DNA of 23,087 bases, taken from CAYQUV01 sp964421005 (GTDB lineage: Bacteria; Patescibacteriota; Minisyncoccia; Minisyncoccales; CG1-02-41-26). The translations under genes were made by a program, and so were the position numbers. A model generated the notes under the pieces. The model made no database searches. It was not told the DNA's origin and worked only from the letters and a program-made list of their open reading frames with translations. Within the stretch, counting starts at the first letter, position 1. Each line of letters opens with the position of its first letter. Of the stretch, positions 1-6,431 are shown piece by piece. Location of the stretch: NCBI GenBank assembly GCA_964421005.1, contig CAYQUV010000010.1, positions 1 through 23,087 on the forward strand, in the 5' to 3' direction.

Positions 1-1
1 A

Positions 2-274
2 TTACCCAAAAGAATACGAAGATACTTCTCAAGACCTCATACTCCCAAAGACAATCCCATCAATGAGAGCTTTAATGGAACATTACAGAAAGAATTCATT
101 AACTTGGGAAACTTCACTCCAGATGTTAAGATATTCAACAGAGATTTGACTGAATGGTTGATTGAATACAACTTCAACAGACCTCATCAATCCTTAGGTT
201 ATCAAACCCCTATTGAGTTTCATGTTAAGCATCATAAAGTGTTACCAATGTCCCCGTCAAGCGCAAGGTATTGA
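2..274 (+). CDS. IS3/IS481-type transposase, C-terminal fragment (5' end outside window)
   Basis: An open frame runs from the window edge to a TGA at 272-274 and gives about 90 residues of the end of an rve-type integrase core. Recognisable motifs are RPHTPKDNPINESFNGTLQKEF, given here in its key parts (RPHTP, then NESFNGTLQ with the final acidic residue of the DDE triad), followed by W..EYNFNRPHQSLGYQTPIEF-like sequence, the usual C-terminal signature of IS3/IS481 transposases. The first part of the catalytic domain and the N-terminal helix-turn-helix lie outside the window, so I cannot say whether the element is intact. The last codons overlap the -35 box of the promoter at 271-298. I see no obvious terminal inverted repeat after the stop, so the right end of the element is not defined. 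Family choice between IS3 and IS481 is inference. Confidence 0.85.
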   Translation, partial: LPKRIRRYFSRPHTPKDNPINESFNGTLQKEFINLGNFTPDVKIFNRDLTEWLIEYNFNRPHQSLGYQTPIEFHVKHHKVLPMSPSSARY

Positions 275-298
275 CAAAGTTTTTGGATTTGCTATAAT
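271..298 (+). promoter_or_regulatory. Near-consensus sigma-70 promoter for the structured RNA
   Basis: The -35 box TTGACA (271-276) and the -10 box TATAAT (293-298) are both exact consensus, separated by 16 bases. The -10 is preceded by TGC, giving an extended -10. It is the best promoter match I see in the window. The -35 box overlaps the transposase stop codon. Transcription would start near 305. There is no open reading frame with a start and ribosome site downstream on this strand before the terminator at 468-497. Confidence 0.8.
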
Positions 299-304
299 GT
301 AATA

Positions 305-497
305 TCAGTGAAAATTAGCTCTTTTTATAAAATATAGGAGCGTCGGCTAACTGGACCGGGGATAATTTACGTCACCTCCTTTTATTTATATATAGATAGC
401 CGACCAAGGCATAGATAAAACGGACCAAGCTAATCCCAGAAGGATAGTCGACGCTCCTCCAAGTATTAAAAAAAGACTAGCAATGCTAGTCTTTTTT
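305..497 (+). ncRNA. Candidate structured small RNA of about 190 nt, family not recognised
   Basis: Between a consensus promoter and a strong terminator lies sequence with no convincing reading frame but dense complementarity. P1 is a 14-bp stem, 336-349 with 445-458, with one G-U pair. Inside it CTGG (351-354) can pair with CCAG (436-439). P2 pairs 377-389 with 411-424 (UUUUAUUUAU against AUAGAUAAAA plus UCC against GGA with one bulged C) and is capped by GCC (399-401) with GGC (408-410). A 7-base segment before P1, AUUAGCU (314-320), is exactly complementary to AGCUAAU (428-434) inside P1, which would be a pseudoknot. An alternative 8-bp pairing, 342-349 with 397-404, competes with P1. It does not look like tmRNA, RNase P RNA or SRP RNA; raiA-type and 6S RNA are the comparisons to test. 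It converges on pyrE, so it is not a pyrE leader. Start is inferred from the promoter. Confidence 0.6.
468..497. terminator. Bidirectional intrinsic terminator between the small RNA and pyrE
   Basis: A 13-bp stem (469-481 with 485-497, core GACTAGC/GCTAGTC) has a 3-base loop AAT, an A-run on the left and a T-run on the right. It therefore works as an intrinsic terminator on both strands: for the plus-strand small RNA and for pyrE, whose stop lies about 30 bases away on the minus strand. Confidence 0.85.
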
Positions 498-529
498 CTT
501 TAAACTTTATTTTGAATTTTGTTTGAACT

Positions 530-1195
530 TTACTTGCTATGGCGGGCGAGAAATTCCCTGCCCCTACCAACATCGGTGTTTATTGGCACACCTCGAGCAC
601 AAAGCGGACAAGCCGATTCCTCCCAAGAATCCATTTTGATATTGGTCAAGGCAAAAAGCTCAGGAACATTACCAAGAGCTTCGGGAGTAACACCGCCTCT
701 GTTACAGAGAACGCCAACTCCAACTACCTCGCCCTGGAGAGCCCGAACGGCAGCAACTACTCCTCTGGCCGAGCCGCCGGTAGTAAGAACGTCTTCTACT
801 ACCAGAACTAATTTAGGAATATCGGAATCAGAAACTTTCCGAAGATAGCGATCGTACCCCCTTTTGAAGACAAAAGACTTGCCATCTTCGGATTTCTCGG
901 CGTAAATGGCGAGAGTTTCTATTCCTGTCAACTCCGTCAGCCAATAGGCGGTCCACTGGGACAAAATTATGCCACCGACAGCCGGGGCAGCAACCACATC
1001 AATGCCGTTCACTTCTTTATCAGAGAAGTGTTCGGCAATTTCCCGACACAACTTGGAAACAATTTCTGTATGAGGATAAATTGCATCTTTGTTAATATAA
1101 GCAGAACCGTGTCTCCAAGAAGTATAGACAATGTGGCTATCGGTAATGATTGACTTGGTCTTTGCCAAAAGTTCCAATACTTCCCCTTCGGTCAT
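530..1195 (-). CDS. pyrE: Orotate phosphoribosyltransferase
   Basis: The protein (221 aa, close to the usual 200-220) transfers the phosphoribosyl group of PRPP to orotate to give OMP, the fifth step of UMP synthesis, in the cytoplasm. The PRPP-binding loop is clear at about residues 131-142 (LVVEDVLTTGGS), and APAVGGIILS at about 70-79 fits the flexible region of type I phosphoribosyltransferases. A C-terminal CPLC..G.PINTDVG segment (about 196-210) is also present. The start is set by a good Shine-Dalgarno site, AAGGAGAT, six bases before the ATG. It lies 32 bases after pyrF and is probably co-transcribed with it, ending at the terminator 468-497. The GC content is visibly higher than in the heat-shock and cell-wall genes of this window, which together with the strong ribosome site suggests recent acquisition (inference). 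Confidence 0.93.
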   Translation of the reverse strand: MTEGEVLELLAKTKSIITDSHIVYTSWRHGSAYINKDAIYPHTEIVSKLCREIAEHFSDKEVNGIDVVAAPAVGGIILSQWTAYWLTELTGIETLAIYAEKSEDGKSFVFKRGYDRYLRKVSDSDIPKLVLVVEDVLTTGGSARGVVAAVRALQGEVVGVGVLCNRGGVTPEALGNVPELFALTNIKMDSWEESACPLCARGVPINTDVGRGREFLARHSK

Positions 1196-1227
1196 ATTTT
1201 TATCTCCTTCAATTAGGCTTTCTTAGA

Positions 1228-2016
1228 TCAGGATTTCAATGCCGAATCTATTTCTTCGGCAATTCTTTTAGCAGCCTCAACCGGACTGCCGATTTCTTTA
1301 GGCGGCTTTCTGATAGGACGACCGATAACTAGATAATCGGCTCCGGCTCTGATTGCTTCAAAAGGAGTCGTTACCCGCTTCTGGTCTCCAACAGCCGCCC
1401 AAGCCGGTCGGATGCCCGGAGTAACTACAATGAAATTGGGCCGACAAACACTACGAATTGCTTTGATTTCCTTGGCCGAAGCAATAACCCCGTCAAGCCC
1501 GCTTGCTTGAGCGAGTTGAGCGAGATGAACGACCAATTCCTGGATATGTTCGTCCTTGAGTTCTTCCAGACTTCGAAAATCCTCGGTAACGAGTTTTTCC
1601 CGGAATCCTAGTCTGATGAGGTCGGCGTAATTAAGACTGGTCAGAATGGTCACGCCGAGAATCAGAGGACGCTGAGCAGCAGTTACTGCCTCCTCAGCCG
1701 CTTTTCTTGCCTCCATCATCATCGTTACACCACCGAGGCAGTGAACATTGAATATTTCAGCGCTCATTTTAGCGGCTGCTCGGGAAGCCCCGGCAACAGT
1801 ATTAGGAATATCCATAAATTTGCCGTCAAGAAAAACTCGACCGCCCAAGTTATGGATAAAATTCACTGTCTGAGGAGCACCGGCAGAAGTCAAAAGTTCA
1901 AGACCAACTTTGAAGCAACCGACATACGGTGAAAGCTGTTCAACAAGGGGTTTAGCTTTCTCTAAGCTGTCAACATCAAGAGCAACAAAAATTCTTTCCT
2001 TCGCCTCACCTTCCAT
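1228..2016 (-). CDS. pyrF: Orotidine 5'-phosphate decarboxylase
   Basis: OMP decarboxylase converts OMP to UMP, using the product of PyrE next door. The 262-aa protein carries FVALDVDSLEKA at the N-terminus, the catalytic D-x-K-x-x-D block in VFLDGKFMDIPNT (D64, K66, D69), the phosphate-binding VTPGIRP (about 198-204) and IGRPI near 231-235, as expected for the TIM-barrel family. The frame opens nine codons earlier (2043), but the ATG at 2016 is preferred because GGAGGG lies about seven bases before it and the protein then begins just before the first strand. Order is pyrF then pyrE. One sampled 60-base line (1381-1440) is about 58 per cent GC against about 33 per cent for a sampled line of the hydrolase gene (14221-14280). 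Most CPR genomes lack de novo pyrimidine synthesis, so the pair is an accessory module (inference). Confidence 0.94.
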   Translation of the reverse strand: MEGEAKERIFVALDVDSLEKAKPLVEQLSPYVGCFKVGLELLTSAGAPQTVNFIHNLGGRVFLDGKFMDIPNTVAGASRAAAKMSAEIFNVHCLGGVTMMMEARKAAEEAVTAAQRPLILGVTILTSLNYADLIRLGFREKLVTEDFRSLEELKDEHIQELVVHLAQLAQASGLDGVIASAKEIKAIRSVCRPNFIVVTPGIRPAWAAVGDQKRVTTPFEAIRAGADYLVIGRPIRKPPKEIGSPVEAAKRIAEEIDSALKS

Positions 2017-2064
2017 AGCAAATCCCTCCTTTTTTCCTTGCATTGATTGTTAGGGTGCATGTTT

Positions 2065-2091
2065 AACAAACTTTTTAGAGTTTGTTTTTTT
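2065..2091 (+). terminator. Intrinsic-terminator-like hairpin in the pyrF leader, plus orientation
   Basis: AACAAACT (2065-2072) pairs with AGTTTGTT (2079-2086) around a 6-base loop and is followed on the plus strand by a run of T to 2091. On the minus strand it becomes a hairpin in the 5' leader of pyrF, just after the start point, preceded by A and not followed by U, so it would not stop pyrF transcription. It may block antisense transcription through pyrFE or stabilise the leader; neither is shown. Confidence 0.5.
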
Positions 2092-2099
2092 AATAACCA

Positions 2100-2128
2100 A
2101 TCATAAAACAAATCCAATAAAAAGTCAA
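2100..2128 (-). promoter_or_regulatory. Promoter of pyrF-pyrE
   Basis: On the minus strand TTGACT (2123-2128) and TATGAT (2100-2105) are separated by 17 bases, a good sigma-70 match. The start would fall near 2093, giving a leader of about 75 bases that contains the hairpin 2065-2086. The promoter follows directly after the gam terminator, so pyrFE appears to be its own transcription unit. Confidence 0.65.
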
Positions 2129-2130
2129 AT

Positions 2131-2165
2131 AAAAAAGAGCAGTTTAGAGAGTTGCTCGGCTCTTT
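2131..2165 (-). terminator. Terminator after gam
   Basis: On the minus strand AAAGAGC pairs with GCTCTTT (2134-2140 with 2159-2165), with an alternative inner GAGCA/TGCTC stem (2137-2141 with 2153-2157). Either stem is followed by a U-run from the A tract at 2131-2136. It lies about 20 bases after the gam stop codon. Confidence 0.6.
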
Positions 2166-2187
2166 GATTATAGTTAGAAGAAGAATT

Positions 2188-2739
2188 TTAAGAAACAGCT
2201 TTTTTGAGTTTCTTGATATTGGAGGTAATTTCTATTTCCAACTCAGCCGGTTTTACCACGAACTCATCATGCTGGGTAATAGATACTCCTTTTACTAACT
2301 TCAGTACTTCCGGCTCTTTGAGCATTGCTTTCTTGTCCGGCTCTTCTTTTATCCTGATAAATCTTTCAAGACCAAGTTCTTTTAAAGCAGTTATTACTGA
2401 TCTTACATTGCGGATTGATACCGAAGGTGGTGTTTTGCGCCAGCCAAACCAGCCGGTAGGCAAATCAACAGTTTTGCGTTTGCCCCCTTCGGTTAACTCA
2501 TCACGGCGGCTTTCAGCAAAAGCAAAAAGTCCTTCCACGAGCTGGGATATCTTTTCGTTGTGGTCGTTCACATCAGCCATTGCACTGGCTTTTAAACTTT
2601 CAATCTGATCGTTCAACCTTGTCTTGATTTTTTCAATTTCCCGCTTTTCACTTCCTATTTTTGTCAGAAACTCGGCAGCTTCCTCCAGATTCCGGGGCAC
2701 AGGGATAACCGGATGTTTTATCCTTTTCTTGGCAACCAT
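2188..2739 (-). CDS. gam: Mu Gam-like host-nuclease inhibitor / DNA-end-binding protein
   Basis: The 183-aa protein resembles the Phage_Mu_Gam family: a long charged helical region (about 14-85, coiled-coil-like) followed by a compact domain with the typical FIRIKEEPDKKAMLKEPE and GVSITQHDEFVVKP motifs (about 126-164). Mu Gam binds double-strand DNA ends and shields them from exonucleases, and is structurally related to eukaryotic and bacterial Ku. Those are properties of the family, not shown here. There are no other recognisable phage genes in the window, so this is either a remnant of a mobile element or a domesticated end-binding protein. It sits between the pyr genes and tRNA-Lys with its own promoter candidate and terminator. 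GGAG lies 12 bases before the ATG and AGGTG 2-3 bases before it, so the start is reasonable though the spacing is unusual. Confidence 0.85.
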   Translation of the reverse strand: MVAKKRIKHPVIPVPRNLEEAAEFLTKIGSEKREIEKIKTRLNDQIESLKASAMADVNDHNEKISQLVEGLFAFAESRRDELTEGGKRKTVDLPTGWFGWRKTPPSVSIRNVRSVITALKELGLERFIRIKEEPDKKAMLKEPEVLKLVKGVSITQHDEFVVKPAELEIEITSNIKKLKKAVS

Positions 2740-2804
2740 TTCACCTAATCTCCTTTTTTAAAATACAAACTATTTTTATTTTGCTCAATTAATTTCTAGA
2801 ATTA

Positions 2805-2832
2805 ACATTAAATCAAATTGAAAAAAAGTCAA
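2805..2832 (-). promoter_or_regulatory. Possible promoter of gam
   Basis: On the minus strand TTGACT (2827-2832) is followed after 16 bases by TAATGT (2805-2810). The -35 is good and the -10 weak. The rest of the gene-free stretch 2740-3020 holds the tRNA terminator (2888-2915), a G/C-containing hairpin with the repeated word GGCAGCAAA near 2951-2984, and the 12-bp hairpin next to the tRNA. Confidence 0.4.
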
Positions 2833-2887
2833 GAAAAAACGACTGCCCGCTTTGCTTTTTCTCCGGTTAGAAAAAAGCAAGAGAAAT

Positions 2888-2915
2888 AAAAAATTCACGA
2901 GTTCCGACTCGTGAA
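2888..2915 (-). terminator. Terminator downstream of tRNA-Lys
   Basis: Read on the minus strand, TTCACGAGT pairs with ACTCGTGAA (2907-2915 with 2894-2902) around a 4-base loop CGGA and is followed by six U (A-run 2888-2893). This is a textbook intrinsic terminator. It lies about 105 bases after the tRNA gene and before gam, so it separates the tRNA transcript from the gam unit. Confidence 0.8.
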
Positions 2916-2996
2916 AAACTTGGTACGCTATATTAAAGATAATTCTAACATTTTTTGCCGCCGAAGGCAGCAAAGGCAGCAAAAAATTCATATAGT

Positions 2997-3023
2997 GCAC
3001 AGAAATTTCTCAAATTTCTGTGC
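2997..3023. repeat. Perfect 12-bp hairpin overlapping the tRNA-Lys 3' end
   Basis: GCACAGAAATTT (2997-3008) and AAATTTCTGTGC (3012-3023) are perfect complements with a 3-base loop CTC. The right arm contains the last three bases of the tRNA gene. There is no U-run directly after it, so it is not a standard terminator. A role in 3' processing, or a scar of integration at the tRNA end, is possible. Confidence 0.6.
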
Positions 3024-3094
3024 GCCCGGCGGGAATCGAACCCACAACCCCTGGCTTAAAAGGCCATTGCTCTGCCTAGTTGAGCTACGGGCGC
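3021..3094 (-). tRNA. trnK: tRNA-Lys (anticodon UUU)
   Basis: The minus strand folds as a 74-nt cloverleaf: acceptor GCGCCCG/CGGGCGC (7 perfect pairs) with discriminator A, a D arm GCUC/GAGC, an anticodon loop CUUUUAA giving anticodon UUU, and a T arm GUGGG-UUCGAUU-CCCGC with one U-G pair. The top pair of the anticodon stem is an A-G mismatch. CCA is not encoded: the bases after the discriminator are CAC. It lies downstream of dnaJ in the same direction, and the cognate lysyl-tRNA synthetase is also in the window. Confidence 0.95.
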
Positions 3095-3273
3095 GCTACT
3101 CCAAAGAATCACTTGACAGTTCTCTGGAAGTGAAACCTGTGTAATCTATAACTTATTCTACTTAATTTTCTTAATAAAATCAATCGGCAGTCCCGCGCAG
3201 TCTTGCGCTCGGAATATTGTGCCTGGAAAATTACGCCAATTGATAAAACCTGATAAAATTTCAATCGGTTTTG

Positions 3274-4389
3274 TTACAGCCCTTCTTCTTTTAATTTTTC
3301 CAATAATTCTTTTTGTTTCTTTGTCAACTTTTTTGGTAACTTAATCTCTAATTTAACATACAAGTCTCCTTTTCCCCAACCGGAAAAATGAGGAATTCCT
3401 TTACCAGAAATCCTAAAAGTTCGTCCTGATTCGGTCCCGGCAGGAACTTTCATTAAAAGCCTTTTCCCTTCAAGGGTAGGAACTTCAATCTCATCTCCCA
3501 GACTGGCTTGAGACAAGGAAATCGGCAAAGAAATGTATAAATCGTCTCCCTTTCTCTTGAATAAAGAATGGGGACGGACAAAAACCCTAACATACAAATC
3601 GCCCGCTTTTTTGCCTCTTCTGCCTGCCTCTCCTCTGCCAGAAATTTTTATTGTTTGGCCGGAATCCATTCCAGGAGGAATATTAATTTCTATTTGTTCC
3701 TTACCGTCAATTCTTCCTTCTCCTTGACAAACATTACAGAGTTTCTCGGGAATTTTCCCCTCTCCCTTACATTCGGGACAAATAACATACCGCGTAACCG
3801 TTCCCAGAAAGGTTTTTCTAATCTGTTGAACCTCTCCTTTTCCTCTACAGGCAAAACATTCCTTAACCCGAGTGCCCGGCTCTCCGCCCGATCCGTGGCA
3901 CCTAGGACAAACTACTTTCTTCGAAATAGTAACTTTTTTCTTCAAATTTTGTAATGTATCTTTCAAATCAATCTCTATTTGAAGTTCAATATCTTCACCT
4001 TGATTGACATCTCTTTTTCTGCTTTTCCTGCCTAAGCCAAAAAATTCGTCAATCAGATCTTCTATGCCTAAACCAAAGCCAAAACCTTCTTTTCCTCCCC
4101 GGCCGAAATTTCCGAAATCAAAACCACCGAAGTCCTTACCGAACCCACCGAAACCTTGATTGAAACCGCCGAAACCCTGACCTCCTTCAAAAACTCTACC
4201 AAACTTGTCGTATTGGGCTCTTTTTTCCTTGTTGCTCAAAACCTGATATGCTTCCGCTATCTCTTTGAATTTCTTTTCATCACCTCCCTTATCAGGATGA
4301 TATTTATGAGCCAATTTCCGATATGCCTTTTTAATCTCTTCGGTTGAGGCATTGCGGTCAACGCCCAAAATTTGATAATAATCTTTCAT
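3274..4389 (-). CDS. dnaJ: Chaperone DnaJ (Hsp40)
   Basis: DnaJ delivers unfolded proteins to DnaK and stimulates its ATPase. The 371-aa protein has the full type I layout: J domain (about 1-67) with HPD at 31-33, a Gly/Phe-rich linker (about 68-120), four zinc-binding CxxCxGxG motifs beginning at about residues 161 (CPRCHGSG), 178 (CFACRGKG), 204 (CPECKGEG) and 218 (CNVCQGEG), and two C-terminal substrate-binding barrels. No key residue is missing. It starts 14 bases after the dnaK stop codon and has no visible Shine-Dalgarno site, so translation may depend on coupling to dnaK. It is the last protein gene of the heat-shock cluster. A weak AAAACC/GGTTTT hairpin follows the stop but I would not call it a terminator. 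Confidence 0.97.
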   Translation of the reverse strand: MKDYYQILGVDRNASTEEIKKAYRKLAHKYHPDKGGDEKKFKEIAEAYQVLSNKEKRAQYDKFGRVFEGGQGFGGFNQGFGGFGKDFGGFDFGNFGRGGKEGFGFGLGIEDLIDEFFGLGRKSRKRDVNQGEDIELQIEIDLKDTLQNLKKKVTISKKVVCPRCHGSGGEPGTRVKECFACRGKGEVQQIRKTFLGTVTRYVICPECKGEGKIPEKLCNVCQGEGRIDGKEQIEINIPPGMDSGQTIKISGRGEAGRRGKKAGDLYVRVFVRPHSLFKRKGDDLYISLPISLSQASLGDEIEVPTLEGKRLLMKVPAGTESGRTFRISGKGIPHFSGWGKGDLYVKLEIKLPKKLTKKQKELLEKLKEEGL

Positions 4390-4403
4390 ATAAAGCTAAA
4401 TAA

Positions 4404-6314
4404 TTATTTTTCTTTGTATTCACCTTCTTCCGACCCTTTATCCTCATTTTCACTTTCACTCCCACCTTTATCTTCAGTCCCCTTTTCTTTATCTTGTCCC
4501 GTTCCTTCTTGGCTTTTTTTGTAAACTTCAGCGCCAATTTTCTGAATTGCCCCGGATAAAGCATCTGTTTTTTCTTTTATATCCGCAATGTTATCACTAT
4601 CTTTTGCTTTCTTTAAATCAGTTATTTTTTCTTCAATTTCTTTTTTAGCTTCAGGAGAAATTTTGTCTCCGAAATCTTTCAAAGTTTTTTCAGTTGTATA
4701 AATCAAACTATCAGCCATATTTTTAGCCTCAATCAATTTTTTCTTTTCTTCATCTTGAGCCCGATGGATTTCTGCTTCTTTTTTCATCTTCTCAATATCT
4801 TCCTTTGATAAACCTGTTGAACCTTCAATACGGATTGACTGTTTTTTACCAGTTGCTTTATCTTCGGCAGAAACATTCAAAATTCCATTGGCATCAATAT
4901 CAAAACTAACTTCAATCTGAGGAACTCCTCTCGGTGAAGGAGGTATCCCGTCTAAAATAAACCTTCCCAGAGATTTATTGTCTTGAGCCATTGGCCTTTC
5001 CCCCTGTAAAACATTGATTTCAACCGAGGTCTGATTATCAGCAGCGGTTGAGAAAATTTGACTTTTTGAAGTGGGAATAGTTGTGTTTTTTGGAATCAAA
5101 ACAGTATTAACTCCTCCTAAAGTTTCAATGCCCAAAGAGAGAGGAGTAACATCAAGAAGCAAAACGTCACGAACTTCTCCCTGAAGAATTCCTCCCTGAA
5201 CAGCTGCTCCGATAGCAACTACCTCGTCGGGATTAATTTCCTTGGAGGGGGTTTTGCCAAAGATTCTTTCTATTTCCTGCTGAATCTTCGGCATTCTGGT
5301 CTGGCCGCCGACTAAAATTATTGCCTCTATTTCTTCCGGTTTCAAATTCGCCTCCTCCAGGGTCTTTTTAACTAAATCAATTGAATGTTGAATAAATTCG
5401 TCAACCATATTTTCAAAAGCAGCCCTGGAAAGTTTATAAAGAAGATGTTTGGGACCGGAACTGTCGGATGTAATAAAGGGCAGATTAATCTCCGTTTCCT
5501 GAGTGCTTGATAACTCAATTTTTGCTTTTTCAGCCGCTTCTTTTATTCTTTGAAGAGCTAAAGTATCTTTAGACAAATCAATACCCTCGTCTTTTTTGTA
5601 ACTTTCAACAACCCAGTTTATAATTTTCTGGTCAAAATCGTCTCCACCGAGATGAGTGTCTCCGCCGGTTGCTTTAACTTCAACGGTATCTTCGGAAACA
5701 TCCAGAATTGAAACATCAAATGTCCCTCCGCCGAAATCATAAACAACAATTTGCTGGTTTTTCTTTTTAGTCAAGCCGTAGGCTAAAGCTGCAGCAGTTG
5801 GCTCGTTAATTACTCTTTTGACATTAAGCCCGGCAATTTCTCCGGCAACCTTTGTCGCTTTTCTTTGGGAGTCGTCAAAATAAGCAGGGCATGTGATAAT
5901 AGCATCGGTTATTTTTTCTCCCAACCTTTCCTCGGCATCTTCTTTTAATTTCTGTAAAATCATAGCCGAAATCTCGGGAGGAGTATACCATTTATCCCCC
6001 ATTTTTACTTCAACTCCCCCATCTTTCCTTTCCCGAATTTCGTAGGGCAAAAGTTTTTTGTCTCTCTGGACTTCCTTATCAGAGAATTTTCTTCCTATCA
6101 GTCTTTTAATTGAAAAAATAGTATTTTTTGAATTGGTGATTGCCTGTCTTCTGGCTACCACTCCAACCAATCTTTCATTATTTTTTGTTACAGCCACAAC
6201 CGAAGGAGTTGTTCTTCCTCCCTCTTTGTTTTCAATAATTCGGGGTTCACCATTTTCAATAACAGCCATAGCCGAAAAAGTTGTTCCAAGGTCTATTCCT
6301 AAAATTTTTGACAT
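4404..6314 (-). CDS. dnaK: Chaperone DnaK (Hsp70)
   Basis: DnaK is the ATP-dependent Hsp70 that binds exposed hydrophobic peptides, working with DnaJ and GrpE, both encoded here. The 636-aa length is normal. The nucleotide-binding domain has LGIDLGTTFSAMAV at the N-terminus, VYDFGGGTFDVSIL, GGDTHLGGDDFD and ILVGGQTRMPKI. The substrate-binding domain (about 385 onward) includes the DVTPLSLGIETLGG motif and is followed by the helical lid. The tail is rich in E, K, G and D, and ends GEYKEK instead of the proteobacterial EEVD-like end, which is common in other phyla. No Shine-Dalgarno site precedes the ATG; instead the 87-bp inverted repeat at 6325-6411 ends 10 bases before it. Confidence 0.98.
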   Translation of the reverse strand: MSKILGIDLGTTFSAMAVIENGEPRIIENKEGGRTTPSVVAVTKNNERLVGVVARRQAITNSKNTIFSIKRLIGRKFSDKEVQRDKKLLPYEIRERKDGGVEVKMGDKWYTPPEISAMILQKLKEDAEERLGEKITDAIITCPAYFDDSQRKATKVAGEIAGLNVKRVINEPTAAALAYGLTKKKNQQIVVYDFGGGTFDVSILDVSEDTVEVKATGGDTHLGGDDFDQKIINWVVESYKKDEGIDLSKDTLALQRIKEAAEKAKIELSSTQETEINLPFITSDSSGPKHLLYKLSRAAFENMVDEFIQHSIDLVKKTLEEANLKPEEIEAIILVGGQTRMPKIQQEIERIFGKTPSKEINPDEVVAIGAAVQGGILQGEVRDVLLLDVTPLSLGIETLGGVNTVLIPKNTTIPTSKSQIFSTAADNQTSVEINVLQGERPMAQDNKSLGRFILDGIPPSPRGVPQIEVSFDIDANGILNVSAEDKATGKKQSIRIEGSTGLSKEDIEKMKKEAEIHRAQDEEKKKLIEAKNMADSLIYTTEKTLKDFGDKISPEAKKEIEEKITDLKKAKDSDNIADIKEKTDALSGAIQKIGAEVYKKSQEGTGQDKEKGTEDKGGSESENEDKGSEEGEYKEK

Positions 6315-6324
6315 ATTTTTATAA

Positions 6325-6411
6325 CTTATAGAATATAACGCGCAACACGAGAAATTTTTGATAAATTTTTAAAAATTATCTCGGGTTACAAAATACGTTA
6401 CATTCTATAAG
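6325..6411 (-). promoter_or_regulatory. Long inverted repeat in the dnaK leader (possible operator or RNA thermometer)
   Basis: The arms 6325-6340 and 6396-6411 (CTTATAGAAT-GTAACG on the minus strand against CGTTAT-ATTCTATAAG) form a 16-bp stem with a single G-U pair in RNA. A second block inside, AACCCGAGA against TCTCGTGTT, adds eight pairs, and the centre is an A/T palindrome. In the transcript the stem ends only 10 bases before the dnaK AUG, so it could occlude the start region at low temperature; as DNA it could be an operator. It does not match the CIRCE sequence. Nothing in the sequence decides between these options. Confidence 0.6.
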
Positions 6412-6431
6412 AAAAATTTTGAATTTTGATT

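Noticed and set aside
305..497. SRP RNA, because of the words GACCAAGGC and AGAAGGA
   Set aside because: The SRP helix 8 with its GGAA-type loop and symmetric internal loop cannot be formed; the overall fold differs.
2017..2043. Upstream ATG of pyrF
   Set aside because: The ATG at 2016 has GGAGGG at the right distance; the upstream one has no ribosome site.
3240..3273. AAAACC/GGTTTT hairpin as dnaJ terminator
   Set aside because: Only six pairs, a 16-base loop and a poor U-run.
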